64,000 nucleotides of DNA from Alentia gelatinosa (lineage: Eukaryota > Annelida > Polychaeta > Phyllodocida > Polynoidae): the NCBI GenBank assembly GCA_950022655.1, contig OX465583.1:13663298-13727297 (forward strand). Reading direction: 5' to 3'. Positions 1-10,858 of this stretch are shown here, piece by piece. Under the pieces are notes generated by a model. It saw nothing but the letters and a program-made list of their open reading frames with translations. It was not told where the DNA came from and did no database searches. The stretch's first letter is position 1, and each line of letters starts with the position of its first letter. Both the position numbers and the translations under genes were made by a program.

Positions 1-140
1 AATGAGATATGAATGATTAATTTCCGGTCGACGCAAGGTTTTAATCTAAACCAACGTTCAAACAGGGAGGAAGCATAGCTTTATAACGATTACCATATTC
101 CTCTATACCTAATCCCCTATGATTCCCATTTCGGATATTA

Positions 141-405
141 ATTAGAGCGTGCTCGCACGTGTGTTATACATTGCCTAAAGGTTAGAGTGGTCACATATAG
201 ACTTCCAGCGTAATGCAAAGAAGCTATCCCTTCACTATCTGCGTGCTATTTTCTGTGGTTTTGGGATAGGAGCCGGGTGCCAATGTCTTAGAGGCATGCC
301 CAGCTGACCATGACCAATCACTCAAGACAGAAATATCTCAAGACCCACTGGTGATTGATATATTTGGATCCTAGACTCAGGCAGTTGCATAAATGGCAAG
401 TTGAA
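141..405 (+). mobile_element. Helitron-like repeat family H, copy 1 (3' truncated)
   Basis: This is one of five dispersed copies (also near 1.9, 8.6, 22.8 and 38.8 kb) that share a start near TTAGAGCGTGC and inner phrases such as CCCTTCACTATCTG and GCCCAGCTGACCATGACC. This copy loses similarity around 405 and lacks the 3' hairpin and CTAG end seen in copies 2, 4 and 5. It encodes no protein. Classification as non-autonomous Helitron-like rests only on the 3' end of its sister copies. Confidence 0.5.
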
Positions 406-540
406 GATCTGGCAGAACTATTTACTTTAGGGAAAAACAAATATATTCCATGTCCTCTGGTTATTGCATTTATCCGACAGAGTTCTAATCACGTCTATAC
501 GCCTTTTACATGTCTCCAGTGGGTGGGGGATACTATCATA

Positions 541-838
541 AAACTGGATGAGTTTTAATCTTGGCCACCGTATACCACGACTGGAGTTTGGCATAGTGAC
601 TTCACAAGGCGAAGCCGAGTGAAGTTTGGAGCCAAAACTCTAGGAGTGGAATGCGCTGCCCAAGATTAAAACGAATCAGGTTTTGATTTTATCCTACCCC
701 GTCTCCTCGATTTTGGAATATTACATGATAACAATTCTGTATGCCACTAGTGGCATATAAAACTCTGTATGCCAGTCAGCGTGGAATACGGAAACTCAAT
801 GTTAAGCCTATGGGATTTTATATTAGGGGTAGGATAAA
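541..838 (+). mobile_element. Two-hairpin element, type F1
   Basis: Hairpin 1 (541 to about 685) is a long inverted repeat running from AAACTGGATGAG to AATCAGGTTTT, with AAGGCGAAGCCGAG in the loop. Hairpin 2 (688-838) is bounded by TTTATCCTACCCC and its inverse, and carries AATGTTAAGCCTATGG near its end. The words CCGTATACCACGACTGG (hairpin 1) and CCGTATTCCACGCTGACTGG (inverse of hairpin 2) correspond. No ORF belongs to the element. A second copy in opposite orientation lies at 3,201-3,499. Confidence 0.75.
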
Positions 839-1888
839 GCCCTGTTTACTATATATATATATATATACCAGACATGGACGAAGAAGGCTGTCACACGCCA
901 GTCTCAGCCCGGGTGATCGGCTCAGACCTCTGGATTATATGAACACCGTGCCGGGCGGTGTTTTGATCCCCGTGTGTTCTGACTAGATAAATCAATATCC
1001 TCACATGACAAAGGTAATGAGACCTACCTTACACCTCGGCCCAGTCGACGTCAAGCAACCATGTTGTTCATTAGCGAATTAATTGCAATGTTCTCCACCC
1101 CGACAAATTCTATGTCAGACAATTACATATATATTTTACAGAATAATATCATGAAACATGTGGGTATACCTTCCCGTAGAAAAAAAAAAGTTTTTAATAT
1201 CATGAAACATCACGAAATTTCATTTGACTGTGTATATGGCATGAGTTGTCTTTGCGGAATGATATCACAAAGTGGAGCTGAGTTATGTCTGTAGCGGAAG
1301 AACAATTATATGAAACTGAGTGACGTTTATATTTTATCCCACCCCGTCACTTGGCTTTAAATCCATATGTCACCTGTGGCATATGGATATTTTATGGCAT
1401 AACCGTGGCATACAGTCATACCATGTAAGGCGTAGGATAAATCATTGTATGAACTATAGCTTTATACAGAATATAACTAACAAAAGGGAAACAGGTAAAG
1501 ATATGCAATGATATGGCGATGGTCAATATGAATGGAATCACGTGCCTGCTGAAAAGTGCCATGTGTCTATACTACTACCCTACCTGGGACTACGATTGGA
1601 TTATTGAGGCTGAAACAAAGGTGGGACACAGTAATCAATAGCTTCGATACACAAAGAGAATGATATTGGCGCCATACTAGAGAGGCCCTGCTACCAGGAA
1701 CAAACAAAGTTTCCTTTAGAGGGGACTACAAACAGACCTACCACACAAGTGCGTTATGCACGCTATTGTATATTAGACGGGAAAGTGGTGACGGCTGCTG
1801 CTGCCATCTGGCGAAGTAGAGCTACACTAAAACACCCACATACCCATACAGACCTTGTAGGGGTACATCCAGGGCCGGTGTCTGCATA
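839..1888. other. Intergenic, no gene recognised
   Basis: A short TA microsatellite lies near 850-867 and a decayed hairpin-2-like element at 1,333-1,441. The rest shows no coding signal, splice context or recognisable repeat. Short open frames here have no compositional support. Confidence 0.5.
1333..1441 (+). mobile_element. Solo, decayed hairpin 2 of a two-hairpin element
   Basis: The segment is bounded by TTTTATCCCACCCC on the left and GCGTAGGATAAA on the right, with ATATGTCAC/GTGGCATAT words inside. This resembles type F1/F4 hairpin 2 but is only about 110 bp and lacks hairpin 1, so it is either a short internal-deletion derivative or a solo half. Confidence 0.5.
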
Positions 1889-2255
1889 TTTAGAGCATGC
1901 TTGCATGCGCTATATACATCATCTAGAATTTAGAGGGGTCCATATAGACTTTCAGGGTACTGCATACATACTACCACTTCACTATCTGTGTGCTATTTAA
2001 TGTGATAATGAGAACAGACCAGGGTGCCAGTGTCTCAGGGTCTTAGAGGCGTGCCCAGCTGACCATGACCAATCACTCAAGACCAAAATACCTCATTGAC
2101 CTACTGATAGGCAGTTACAGAAATAGCAGGTTGAATGGGTACAAGTGGGTTACAAAAATCTATCCGTAGGCTCAATCTAACTCAAACCTTTTAATTGTTA
2201 TTCATTTATAATTGCATGCTCATTCATCTATGATGAACATACCATTTACTCCTAG
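1889..2255 (+). mobile_element. Helitron-like repeat family H, copy 2
   Basis: A full-length copy running from TTTAGAGCATGC to a 3' end with a palindrome TTCATCTATGATGAA followed by ACATACCATTTACTCCTAG. A short hairpin just upstream of CTAG is the usual Helitron 3' signature, and the base after CTAG here is T. No 5' TC end is evident, so the class remains tentative. No coding capacity. Confidence 0.55.
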
Positions 2256-3200
2256 TATACATATTACACCCGATGAACTATGCGAATAAACGCTGGTGGG
2301 AGATCTTACATATATAAGAAACATTGTTGTCTAATTAAAAAAAAGAGTGGAAAAGAGAGAAAAAAAGGAAGAAATGATTTAGAAATTCAGTGGAAATTTC
2401 ATAAACAAACATAATAAAGCTTCATACAAAGATGACTCGGAACTGGCTTACGATTTTCTTTCCCCCCTCCCTTTCCCCTACATCTCATCTACCAAGGTAT
2501 CATCCTTCTTTTCTCCCATCTTGCAATAGAGGAATACTGGTACTGTATATAATTGAGTAGAATTATGTTAGAGTTTACACGCCATGCATACTCCAAATGG
2601 AAGACCTGTCTGACAGAATTTGGATGAAATAAATTCTTGAAAAAGAAAAAAAAACACCATCCGAACAAGACAATTCATTACGTACCCACATGTGCTGATT
2701 TATGAGATAAACTGCCACATACCAAGTTCAACCCTTTTCCAAGAGAAATGAGTGCAAGTAACAACAGGTGCAGTGCTGGGTGTGCCTCAGTGCAGAATTC
2801 TGTGCTAATAATGTGTGTTTTCCTCACGCACCTTTCACAAAATCAAAGGTAGAGATTTACCTGGCCCCACCCATTTCTAAAAAGAGACTACAGGGTCGGC
2901 TAATATAAAAATACACCGAACTCTCGTGAAATATTAGCTTCAACCATCTAACGAAACGATAAAAGGCAATATAGGGAACGGAATAAAGAATAATGCTACA
3001 CAAGGGAAGCAGCCGAGAAAAAACGTGCAACAGAGTTTCTGGTTTTTATCGCTTCATTGCCCTGTTACTGAGATCATATTCAGGAATAGAAAATCACTTT
3101 AAGATAATAAGCACCTGATCTAGGAAGGTTCCCTCTAAAACCAACGGAGTCACGCGTCAAAATCACCGTGCTATCTAGGATACTCATAACTGTGTACACA
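2256..3200. other. Intergenic, no gene recognised
   Basis: AT-rich DNA. AATAAATTC followed by an A-rich tract at about 2,628-2,655 looks like the 3' tail of an old retroposed transcript; no upstream retroelement coding remains are visible. Confidence 0.45.
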
Positions 3201-3499
3201 TTATCCTACCCCTAATATAAAATCCCATAGGCTTAACATTGAGTTTCCGTATGCCACGCTGACTGGCATATAGAGTTTTATATGCCACTAGTGGCATACA
3301 GAATTATTATCATGTAATATTACAAAGTCGAGGAGACAGGGTAGGATAAAATCAAAACCTGATTCGTTTTAATCTTGGCCATCGCATTCCACTCCTGGAG
3401 TTTTGGCTCCGGACTTCACTCGGCTTCGCCTCGTGAAATCACTATGCCAAACCCCAGTTGTGGCATACGGTGTCCAAGATTAAAATTCATCCAGTTTTA
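3201..3499 (-). mobile_element. Two-hairpin element, type F1, inverted copy
   Basis: Hairpin 2 comes first, from TTATCCTACCCCTAATA with CATAGGCTTAACATTGAG just inside. Hairpin 1 follows and ends at ATCCAGTTTT, with CGGCTTCGCCTCGTG in its loop. It is close in sequence to the copy at 541-838 but reversed, so the two copies face each other across about 2.4 kb. Confidence 0.75.
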
Positions 3500-4025
3500 C
3501 GATAATATTATGAGGCAATTTCGAGTATATCATATCTAGATCTTCCTTTTCTTTCTTGATTTCTTATTCTTAATTTTTCAATACCTTATTGAGGAGATCA
3601 TGTGTCTCTTGGCGTATATTTTCTCATAGTGATAACTTTGAAAATCGTGAACCTTGATTCATGAGTTAGGGAAATCTATTATCAAGATTACGAAAGCTTA
3701 CATGGTCACTGGAGCCTACGGAACACAGGGACCTGCTCCCTAGTAGATCCTCAAGGGTAAATACAAACTGGGACAAAAATCTTAAAATTTGGGAATTGAG
3801 CAGAACATCAGAGAAAATAGATATCTGATTAACTTTTAACTCTATTCCACCACCGGGAAGCACACCGGTGTACTATCCATTTCTATTTAGCTGCCATATG
3901 GGACTTTGTTTCTTTCTTTCCAAAGCCTACTTGTTTGTTAATATAAATGTATTGTTTATAGCACTGTGACTCTCACATGAATTACATTCCAAACAAACAC
4001 CTTTCCGACTCAAGGATCTATATAG
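3500..4025. other. Intergenic, no gene recognised
   Basis: No repeat family, coding segment or RNA gene could be supported here. Confidence 0.4.
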
Positions 4026-4254
4026 AAATGGATCGAAAATCGTATAAATACACAATAATCCACAAGATAATTGCGCCACAGTTGTCATTGAGGCGAAGCC
4101 AAGTGACAATGACGGCGCATCCAATAGAGTGGAGTATTTTGTATTTACACGATTCGAGTGCAGTTCTGGATTTATCTCACCTCTTCCAATGACACTAAAT
4201 AGCATCACAACCTTAGAATAATCCAAATTACTTCGCAAATCGGTGAGATAAAGA
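4026..4254 (+). mobile_element. Two-hairpin element, divergent type
   Basis: Hairpin 1 (about 4,029-4,165) pairs TGCGCCACAGTTGTCATTG with CAATGACGGCGCA around the loop AGGCGAAGCCAAG, with weaker outer arms around TCGTATAAATACA. Hairpin 2 (about 4,171-4,254) is short, bounded by TTTATCTCACC and GGTGAGATAAA. The common AATGTTAAG core is not recognisable, so this is a shortened relative. Confidence 0.6.
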
Positions 4255-4327
4255 TTATTACCACCAAACTTGAAGATATATACACACAGAATGAAGACCG
4301 ACAGAAACTGTTAGCCAAGATTATAGA

Positions 4328-4606
4328 GGAAACCCATGAAAGTTTAGGGTCAGAGCCCGTATCCCATCGAGTTGGAATCACAAGGCGAAGCCGCGTGAAT
4401 TACTACGTGATTCAAATGAGATGGGATCGAGCTCTGACCCTAAACTTGAATGGGTTTCTGAATTTATCTCACCCTTAATATTGACTAATGGGCTAACACT
4501 TGTGACATTATCCCCCATTGGATATTTTTCATAAATATCTAATAGTCATTAGATACGAGTTCCCAATGTTAAGTCTATGGAGAAAAAATATCTGGGGTGA
4601 GATAAA
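4328..4606 (+). mobile_element. Two-hairpin element, type F2
   Basis: Hairpin 1 runs from GGAAACCCATGAAAGTTTAG to its inverse ending TGGGTTTC, with CACAAGGCGAAGCCGCGTG at the loop. Hairpin 2 is bounded by TTTATCTCACCC and GGGGTGAGATAAA and contains CCCAATGTTAAGTCTATGG. The word GATACGAG plus TTCCC in hairpin 2 echoes GATCGAGCTC in hairpin 1. F2 is the commonest type here, with eight copies. Confidence 0.8.
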
Positions 4607-4990
4607 ATAACAGACTTAACTATCCCTTTAGAAAACACCCCACACAACGCAGATCTTACTGGGTAGGTAAACAGGGGGTTAGTACAGAGAGGGAGACCTG
4701 GTGTATGTATAAGGTACAGGAGGAGATTGCTTGTCGTCTAGATCACACCACCCTGGAGGCGTACCTTGCTCTCCGTGGAGGACAGGGAGGACAGATATCC
4801 GCTGCTCACACGTTTCCGGGGTCCTGTTCTCAGCCAAGCTCGGCGCCGGCCATTCGCCTGTAGCACACACAATCATACAATCAAGACGGTTAGCAGCAGT
4901 ACTGTCCCGCGGGAACATGCCTAGACTTGCTCGAGTCTTTGATTTAAAAAAAGGCTTTCTTAGCAGTAGTTCTGTCCCACTGGAACACGG

Positions 4991-5640
4991 CTATAGGTCA
5001 GGAAGGCGTATCAGGGACTAAGGTAGGATCCGGATTCAAATAGTGTTTCCTTAAAAATTCTTATAGGTTGACTTGTGCTGCTCATCTAATTAGTTTAAGT
5101 AAGCATTTGTTTGTAATTGGAAACTAAAGGAAAAACATTGTCTGAAATTATAATGTAAAAATATTGCATCATTTCCAACAAAGCCTTACTTCTCCATTTT
5201 CTGCCTACCACGACAATGCTTTAACATATGGCACATATCACAAAAGGGAGTTTTTAGCTACTTTTCCATTTTAATAACAAAACAGTCCATTTTGACTTCT
5301 ACTATGAGTACAATAAAAGATGAGGTGTCAAAATGATCCTCAAATAAATCTCTAGTTGATTAACCTGAGCTTTGATTTTACTTCCATATGGAATTATATG
5401 GAATCCTCACTCATATTCTAGAGTAGAAGTCACACATTTTGCCTGATTTCAAAGAAAATATGTCAAAAATGAAAACAAATAAATCACCTCAATAGATCCA
5501 AAATATATATGACAATAAAGCCCATAATCTCTGGTTTAATATGGTACTCTTTGTAAATATATATATATATCTCTTTTACAACCTAAGTTATGAGAACTTT
5601 TGTATAGCAAGTCAAAAGTAGTTTTCAGTCCCAAACATGG
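4991..5640 (+). repeat. 650-bp dispersed repeat D, copy 1
   Basis: This segment is closely matched over its full length, in the same orientation, by 45,531-46,174. Matching starts at CTATAGGTCAGGAAGGC and ends at AGTTTTCAGTCCC. I see no terminal inverted repeat and no ORF. It could be part of a larger mobile element or an old duplication. The copies differ by scattered substitutions and small indels, for example a TA-repeat length change near 5,557. Confidence 0.75.
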
Positions 5641-7262
5641 TCTATAGATTTGCTCGCGTCTTTGATTTTTAACAAAAATGCCTTCTTGCTTTCAATTTCA
5701 CAAAATTGCTCTTCCAGCAACAGCATGGAGAACAAAACAATGAAAAGGGATGAAAATGTACAATGAGTTTTACTTAACCCGTGGTACACTAGACTTTACT
5801 ATATAATGATATTTCCATACAACTGTAAACATGTATTACTTTCAACACCTCTATTATCTAACCGGGAAATCTTAGATGGTAATTTTTTTTCTCTGTTAGG
5901 TAAGGTGTGTATACATAATATTAAGTGATAGGTGATAATGCAACCATCGTTGTAAGCCTTGGGTCTCTATGTTCGTGAGCACCATCAAATTCTATGTAGA
6001 AGAGACTCTCTTACTACATTATTTCCATTACATTTGTGTTGATTTAGTTAAAATCCCTTTCTAGAAGGCTGATTTTGAACCTTGATTCTGTAATTCTGCA
6101 GATATCGAGTTCCAGATTATGAACACACATTGAATGAATGATTAAAATAAATTACAATGTGTAAGGTTCCTCTGACAGGCTCAGGAATCAACCAGGCCAA
6201 GGGGAGTGTAAGAGGAGGGGTAAGGGTAATGTACCTCCGGGTGCTGCTGTTGGCACGCTCGCATTAAAATTTATTTTATTTTTTTAAAATTTATTTTTTA
6301 TATTTTTTATTATAAACACTGTACAGAATGGATTTCGTTTATTACCATGTTATTTGTACCATAAACTGTCACAGGAAGAACTTGTAATTACGCTTATTAG
6401 GGCTAGTAAACTGGCCGGGCATTGAAACCAGCGATACTTTTTCTGCTGAGCCTGGGCCAGCATAGATAAAGGACTCAAAAAAAAGAAAAAAAGGGTGGTG
6501 TGCGGTGGCGGCAGGGAGGGAGGTGGAGGCGGGAAGCACACAATCACACGGGGACTGAGGTCAGTCTAGGACACACCCATAATGCTCCTCACGTATATAG
6601 GTTACATTTGTATAACGAACTAGCTGGTAACTGAGTATATGCATGTTGGTCAGAACATTAGAGAATTACATGTATGATCATATATGATTAATTGTTATAA
6701 CTACTAAGCATTTATATATTTTTATTCAATATTAAAATATTTGTTCATGAGAATACAATGAGCTTCATTGCATGTTTCTTCCACTACTTTGGCCTCAATT
6801 TATTGTATGTCAGTTGGGGTTATACGAAAAAGTGAAATTATTTTACTATGTATGGTTTACTGCCTAAGAGACCGGAGAACCCGTGTGAATACATTGGTGC
6901 TGGCCATGGCATAGGACTGAAGGTCCGTGGGGGGGGGGGGGGGGGGGGGGAGGTTCAAACCAATGTTTTATTGCCATGAAAAATGAAGGCTGCCATGAAA
7001 AATGAAGGCTCAGATTATATGATCATAGGAAAAATTATTTTATATATTGAAAATGAAAAAGTGGACTTCCATTGGAAAGTGAATAGCTGTCACCTCTGGT
7101 TAAAATTCAGATTTGAAATACGGGGCGAAAAGCACTTCTGGTCCCAACCGATGCCTGTCAATGTCTGTTAAAATTCAGCATATGTATCAAGCCGAAACCA
7201 AAGAAATATTTAAAGCTTTTATTAGATTGTCAGATTCTAAGTATGATACCTGTGTACTGTCA
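5641..7262. other. AT-rich intergenic DNA with a long G run
   Basis: No gene recognised. The segment holds a low-complexity AT stretch (about 6,263-6,312). A degenerate repeat starts at TGTCAGTTGGGG (about 6,809) and includes a run of about 22 G at 6,930-6,950; its sister copies are near 29.6, 39.6 and 63.4 kb. A 21-bp tandem duplication of GCCATGAAAAATGAAGGCT lies at about 6,973-7,010. Confidence 0.45.
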
Positions 7263-7550
7263 TTTATCTCACCCCGGTATTTTTCTCCATAGGCTTAACA
7301 TTAGGAACTCGTACTCCACGGCTCGTTCGTTCGTGTACCAAATACTCAATGGCTAATTGGGTGATTCATTTTATCAATAAATAGTGTTTTACGGGGTGAG
7401 TTAAATCTGAAACCCACTCAATGAAAATAACTTGGTCTGCACTCCACCTCGTTTGACCGCAGAGTAATTCACTCATCTTCGCTTCGTGAATTACTCTGCA
7501 GTCAACTCGGTGGAGTATGGACCAAGCTATTTCCATCTCGTGGGTTTCCT
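7263..7550 (-). mobile_element. Two-hairpin element, F2-related type
   Basis: Hairpin 2 comes first (TTTATCTCACCCC to GGGGTGAGTTAAA, with CATAGGCTTAACATTAGG inside). Hairpin 1 follows from GAAACCCACTCAATG to CGTGGGTTTCC, with loop CATCTTCGCTTCGTG. The word ACTCCAC occurs in both halves (GTACTCCACGG and GCACTCCACCTCG). Hairpin 1 arms differ from F2 proper but remain well paired, so this is a sibling type. Confidence 0.7.
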
Positions 7551-8557
7551 TCTAATTATCTAACATATACATATTCTCGAACGCGTTCTCGCGGTAGCGG
7601 TCATGACTAGCTTGGAAATGATATGAATATCTACCCGTATTATTACTACGTATTATATGATGAATATGCGGAATAATACCTTCCCACCTGGTAACACGTG
7701 CATTGTGAATTAATCGCAAAATAACACCTTCCCACCTGGTAACAGCTGGAATTACTTCATGATCTAGTTATGCAGGTAGATTAAAAATTGCCTTCTATGT
7801 TGTTAACTGATAGATTCAGAAGCAATAGCAAAATGACCGTGGTACTTTTATTTCTACAGATTTCACGTCAATGCATAGGACGGGTACATTTTAATGTTAT
7901 CTATTCTAGTAACCTGCTCGAAATGTGCAATAAATACAAATTTTAAAAAAAACAGACCAAGGAACAACGGAGTTGTGACGTCTTTTTTCACTTACTAGGA
8001 TGCATATTAAAACAAAGAGACTCACTATGTATTCTTCCCTGGAGAACTTTCCGACTATGAATTCAAAACATCCAGTAATTACCCTTTCTCAGTTGATAAC
8101 AGCCATAAAGAATTCATGTTAAATGAGTCGTAAAGGTAGTATTCCTGGCAACCCGACCCACATCAAGAACAGATTAGTTCAGCAAGAGCTGCTTTTTGAA
8201 GACAGCAGCGACAGCGAGAGATTTGGGATTTGACAAATAAAGCCATATTCATATTCTTTTTTCATATTCTGGCTTGGCATAAAGGTGTTATAGCCATGTC
8301 TCATTAATCCATATTCATATTCTACATTGTTCTACAAATCTGTAATCAGCTTGTGTTTGCAACTAATTACTATAAGCTCATGTAGTGTACCCACTTCAGA
8401 AATGAAATGGATCAGGTAGAAGTATTCTATCAACCAATAAAAGGTTATTGTAGCTGCATTTAGCAATATCACTAAGTTAGTCATAACTGGCAATAATCAC
8501 TAAGCAACTGATGTAACTGCATCTGCCAGTACATGTACCAGTTATATCTGTACTTTT
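7551..8557. other. Intergenic, no gene recognised
   Basis: A short direct duplication carrying ACCTTCCCACCTGGTAACA occurs twice within 7,678-7,745. AATAAATACAAATTTTAAAAAA near 7,930 resembles a retroposon poly(A) end. Nothing else could be supported. Confidence 0.4.
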
Positions 8558-8943
8558 ATTAGAGCTTGCAAGCCTTATATACACTGCCTAAAGGTTAGAG
8601 TGGTCACATATAGACTTCCAGCGTGCTGCAAAAACCTATCCCTTCACTATCTGTGTGCTATTCACTGTGATATTGGGAAAGGAGCAGAGTGCCAGTGTCT
8701 CAGGGTCTAAGAGGTGTGCCAAGCTGACCATGACCAATCTCACAAGACCTGCTGGTGCTTGATATGTTTGGATCCTAGACTCAGGCGGTTGCAGAAACGG
8801 CATGTTGACTAAGTGCAAGTGGGTCACAGAAAGCTATCCATAGACTGAATGTAACCCAAACCTTTTAATTGTTATCCATTTATGATTGCACACACAATCA
8901 TAAATGATCAACATTATATGATGAACATTATATTTTCTCTTAG
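8558..8943 (+). mobile_element. Helitron-like repeat family H, copy 3
   Basis: Similar to the other H copies from ATTAGAGCTTGC through CCCTTCACTATCTGTGTGC to GTTATCCATTTATGATTGC. The 3' end is rearranged: the TTCATCAATGATGAA palindrome is replaced by a longer imperfect one, and the end reads TCTCTTAG. An old, decayed copy without coding capacity. Confidence 0.5.
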
Positions 8944-9378
8944 ATCCATCTTTAGCCAAAGTGTAAGTTGCTTACATTTAGTCTTGCGTGTTAAACCTAA
9001 GAGCTCCGTTTACTTATCTAAGCTCTTATGGAGATATTCCGTCTCGGATTTACATAGTTGGGAGGATACAGGCTCTGCCCTTCCTTGTAAGCCGTACTCT
9101 CCCTATATCTCTCTGATAAACGCCACAGGCAGACCCTCCCGGATACTACACAGATCCGCCTACTGGCCTGGTACCTGACGCAAATTGGTTTAAAAGAGAT
9201 TCAAAGACCACTCGGTGTCTCATCTTCCGAGCTGAATACGGTTTTTATTGACTTAACGTCACGATCAGTGGTCGTCCCACATGCTGCAATCATGTCATAG
9301 TATCAGAGAGGAAAGGAAAATGACCCAGTTTCCAACCACCCTGCCTGCTATAGGCACGGATGAAGGTTGTCAAAGTTA

Positions 9379-9746
9379 GGCCACTCAAAAAGAAAAAAAA
9401 TGTTTCTCATCACCGCGCGCATCAGCAAAAACGATTTTAGAAGATTTTTTGTGTGGTTAAAATAAGATGAACATTGATAGAAATTATGAAAGGCATGTGT
9501 ATTTTGTATCAAATTTGTATGAACAGTATAAATCTGAAAACCACACATAAGCGGACATCCCGCATAAGCGGACACTTTGGCCCGGAACGGAGGGTGACCA
9601 CTTACGCAGGGTTTTACTGTATGTCTGAAGCCCATTTTATGACACTTTAAAGCCATCTTTGATCCAGCAAAAAAAAAAAAAAGAAGCGCCCTCGTCATAT
9701 TTTTCATGACTTGGTGATGAGAAACAAGTTTTGTTTTTGAGTGGCC
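9379..9746. mobile_element. Harbinger-like foldback element with TTA target duplication
   Basis: Terminal inverted repeats GGCCACTCAAAAA / TTTTTGAGTGGCC enclose 368 bp and are flanked by TTA on both sides (9,376-9,378 and 9,747-9,749). A 3-bp TTA/TAA duplication is typical of PIF/Harbinger elements. The interior has a segment rich in GCATAAGCGGACA ending GTTTTACTGTA (about 9,543-9,622), which resembles one end of a pogo/Tigger element, so the interior is composite. Related interior sequence occurs near 44.94-45.23 kb. Confidence 0.65.
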
Positions 9747-9962
9747 TTACATATCGATTCGCGATCCCACATTTTCTTCATGCCATGTTTTCCTTCCGGT
9801 GGACGGAGATAAAGGCACTGTGAAGTTAGTGAAGTGAACATCCAGTCCCTGTAACTGGTCTATGGCCAGTGAGATCTGGATATCACCAGACATTCCTGAT
9901 TTCACTTCGTTAGCACTGCAAATTACAGACCGTAGGAGCCGCCAGGACTTTCCATTTCTCAT
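9747..9962 (-). CDS. Possible orphan coding fragment or exon (weak)
   Basis: A 71-codon open frame whose later part reads like protein (SGMSGDIQISLAIDQLQGLD then VHFTNFTVPLSP). The reverse strand has a fair splice-acceptor context, GTCTGTAATTTGCAG, at about 9,912-9,926. The frame ends at a TAA that overlaps the TTA duplicated by the neighbouring mobile element; the stop would exist without the insertion as well. An exon starting at that acceptor needs a 2-base carry-over, which does not fit directly onto the phase-0 end of the exon at 14,488. It could be an exon of the same gene after a missing one, a decayed fragment, or chance. I do not recognise it. Confidence 0.2.
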   Translation of the reverse strand: MRNGKSWRLLRSVICSANEVKSGMSGDIQISLAIDQLQGLDVHFTNFTVPLSPSTGRKTWHEENVGSRIDM

Positions 9963-9989
9963 TTAATTGCTTTAGGTGGCATCCTATTG

Positions 9990-10150
9990 GGCACAGAGTG
10001 ATTGCTAGTTCTGCCCCTATCCACCGGGAAATTCAAGATAGCGCCACTGTTGTCGGGGGCAACCACTGTTATCAAGTGTTATAATCTATAGATAATACTG
10101 AGACAAGGCTAAAATTCCTCCATGCAAAGTCCCCAAAAATATTTTTGATA
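9990..10150 (-). repeat. Dispersed repeat R, copy 1
   Basis: The segment includes GATTGCTAGTTCTGCCCC, ATAGCGCCACTGTTGTC and AATCTATAGATAATACTGAG. It matches 48,209-48,335 in reverse orientation, and its end GCAATCACTCTGT recurs near 16,203. No terminal repeats or ORF are visible. Confidence 0.55.
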
Positions 10151-10159
10151 AAATCCATT

Positions 10160-10559
10160 GATAATTGGTCCCGCCACCTGGTGTTTTCGATAGCGTCGGG
10201 GGGGGGGGGGGGCAAGATGGCTTCCTCCATAGCGCAATAGCTATGTCCCCTATAGTGATATCCTATAGTGATTTCCCAGGGATGTCAGTTGGGGTCAGAA
10301 GAAAAAGTTGAAAATATTTTTCATTTTCCACGGGAAAGTGAAAAACTGTCATATCGAATTTCCACTGTCTGTGAAATGAGGGGAGATAGGAGATGTCTGT
10401 CAGATATGTAGGTGTTGGAATATCGGCGGTTCTTGAAAACAGATATCGATGTCATTAGCTTTCGTCTCCTTTTTTGGGGTTCATCGGCGGCAGACAAGGC
10501 TTTTGCCTCGTAAACTAGAATTTCTGATGTCCATTCCTGTTATAACAGGGAGAACGTAT
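10160..10559. other. Intergenic with fragment of a CAGGGATGTCA element
   Basis: A run of about 15 G lies near 10,199-10,213. CAGGGATGTCAGTTGGGGTC at 10,277 matches one end of the hAT-like family seen whole at 41,809-42,353. No gene recognised. Confidence 0.45.
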
Positions 10560-10858
10560 CCCTCTCATAAGATCTCACACTCTCTAAGTCGTATTCTGTA
10601 CTCTCACTACACTCTATGGATAAGAATTCTTAACGAACTAGACTTAGAGAATCCACTGGCCTGCCTCCCATGCTAAAGACATACATGAATGCAACTAAAG
10701 ATTCCTATAATCTCAATGATGCCACCTAGCGGGAATACTGTGTGCCAGTGGATTCTCAAGGCTCTAAGCCTAGTTCGTTAAGAATTCTTCTCCCATAGAG
10801 CGCAGTGAGAACCTTGTACAGAATGCGACTTAGAGAGTGTGAGATCTTATGAGAGGGG
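10560..10858. mobile_element. Long palindromic foldback element P, copy 1
   Basis: An inverted repeat of about 300 bp. CCCTCTCATAAGATCTCACA on the left pairs with the mirror-image right end, and both arms extend inward through ACTCTCTAAGTC and TTCTTAACGAACTAG. A second, nested copy lies at 21,875-22,174. The central 90 bp (with CACCTAGCGGGAATA) is unpaired and conserved between copies. Non-coding. Confidence 0.7.
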
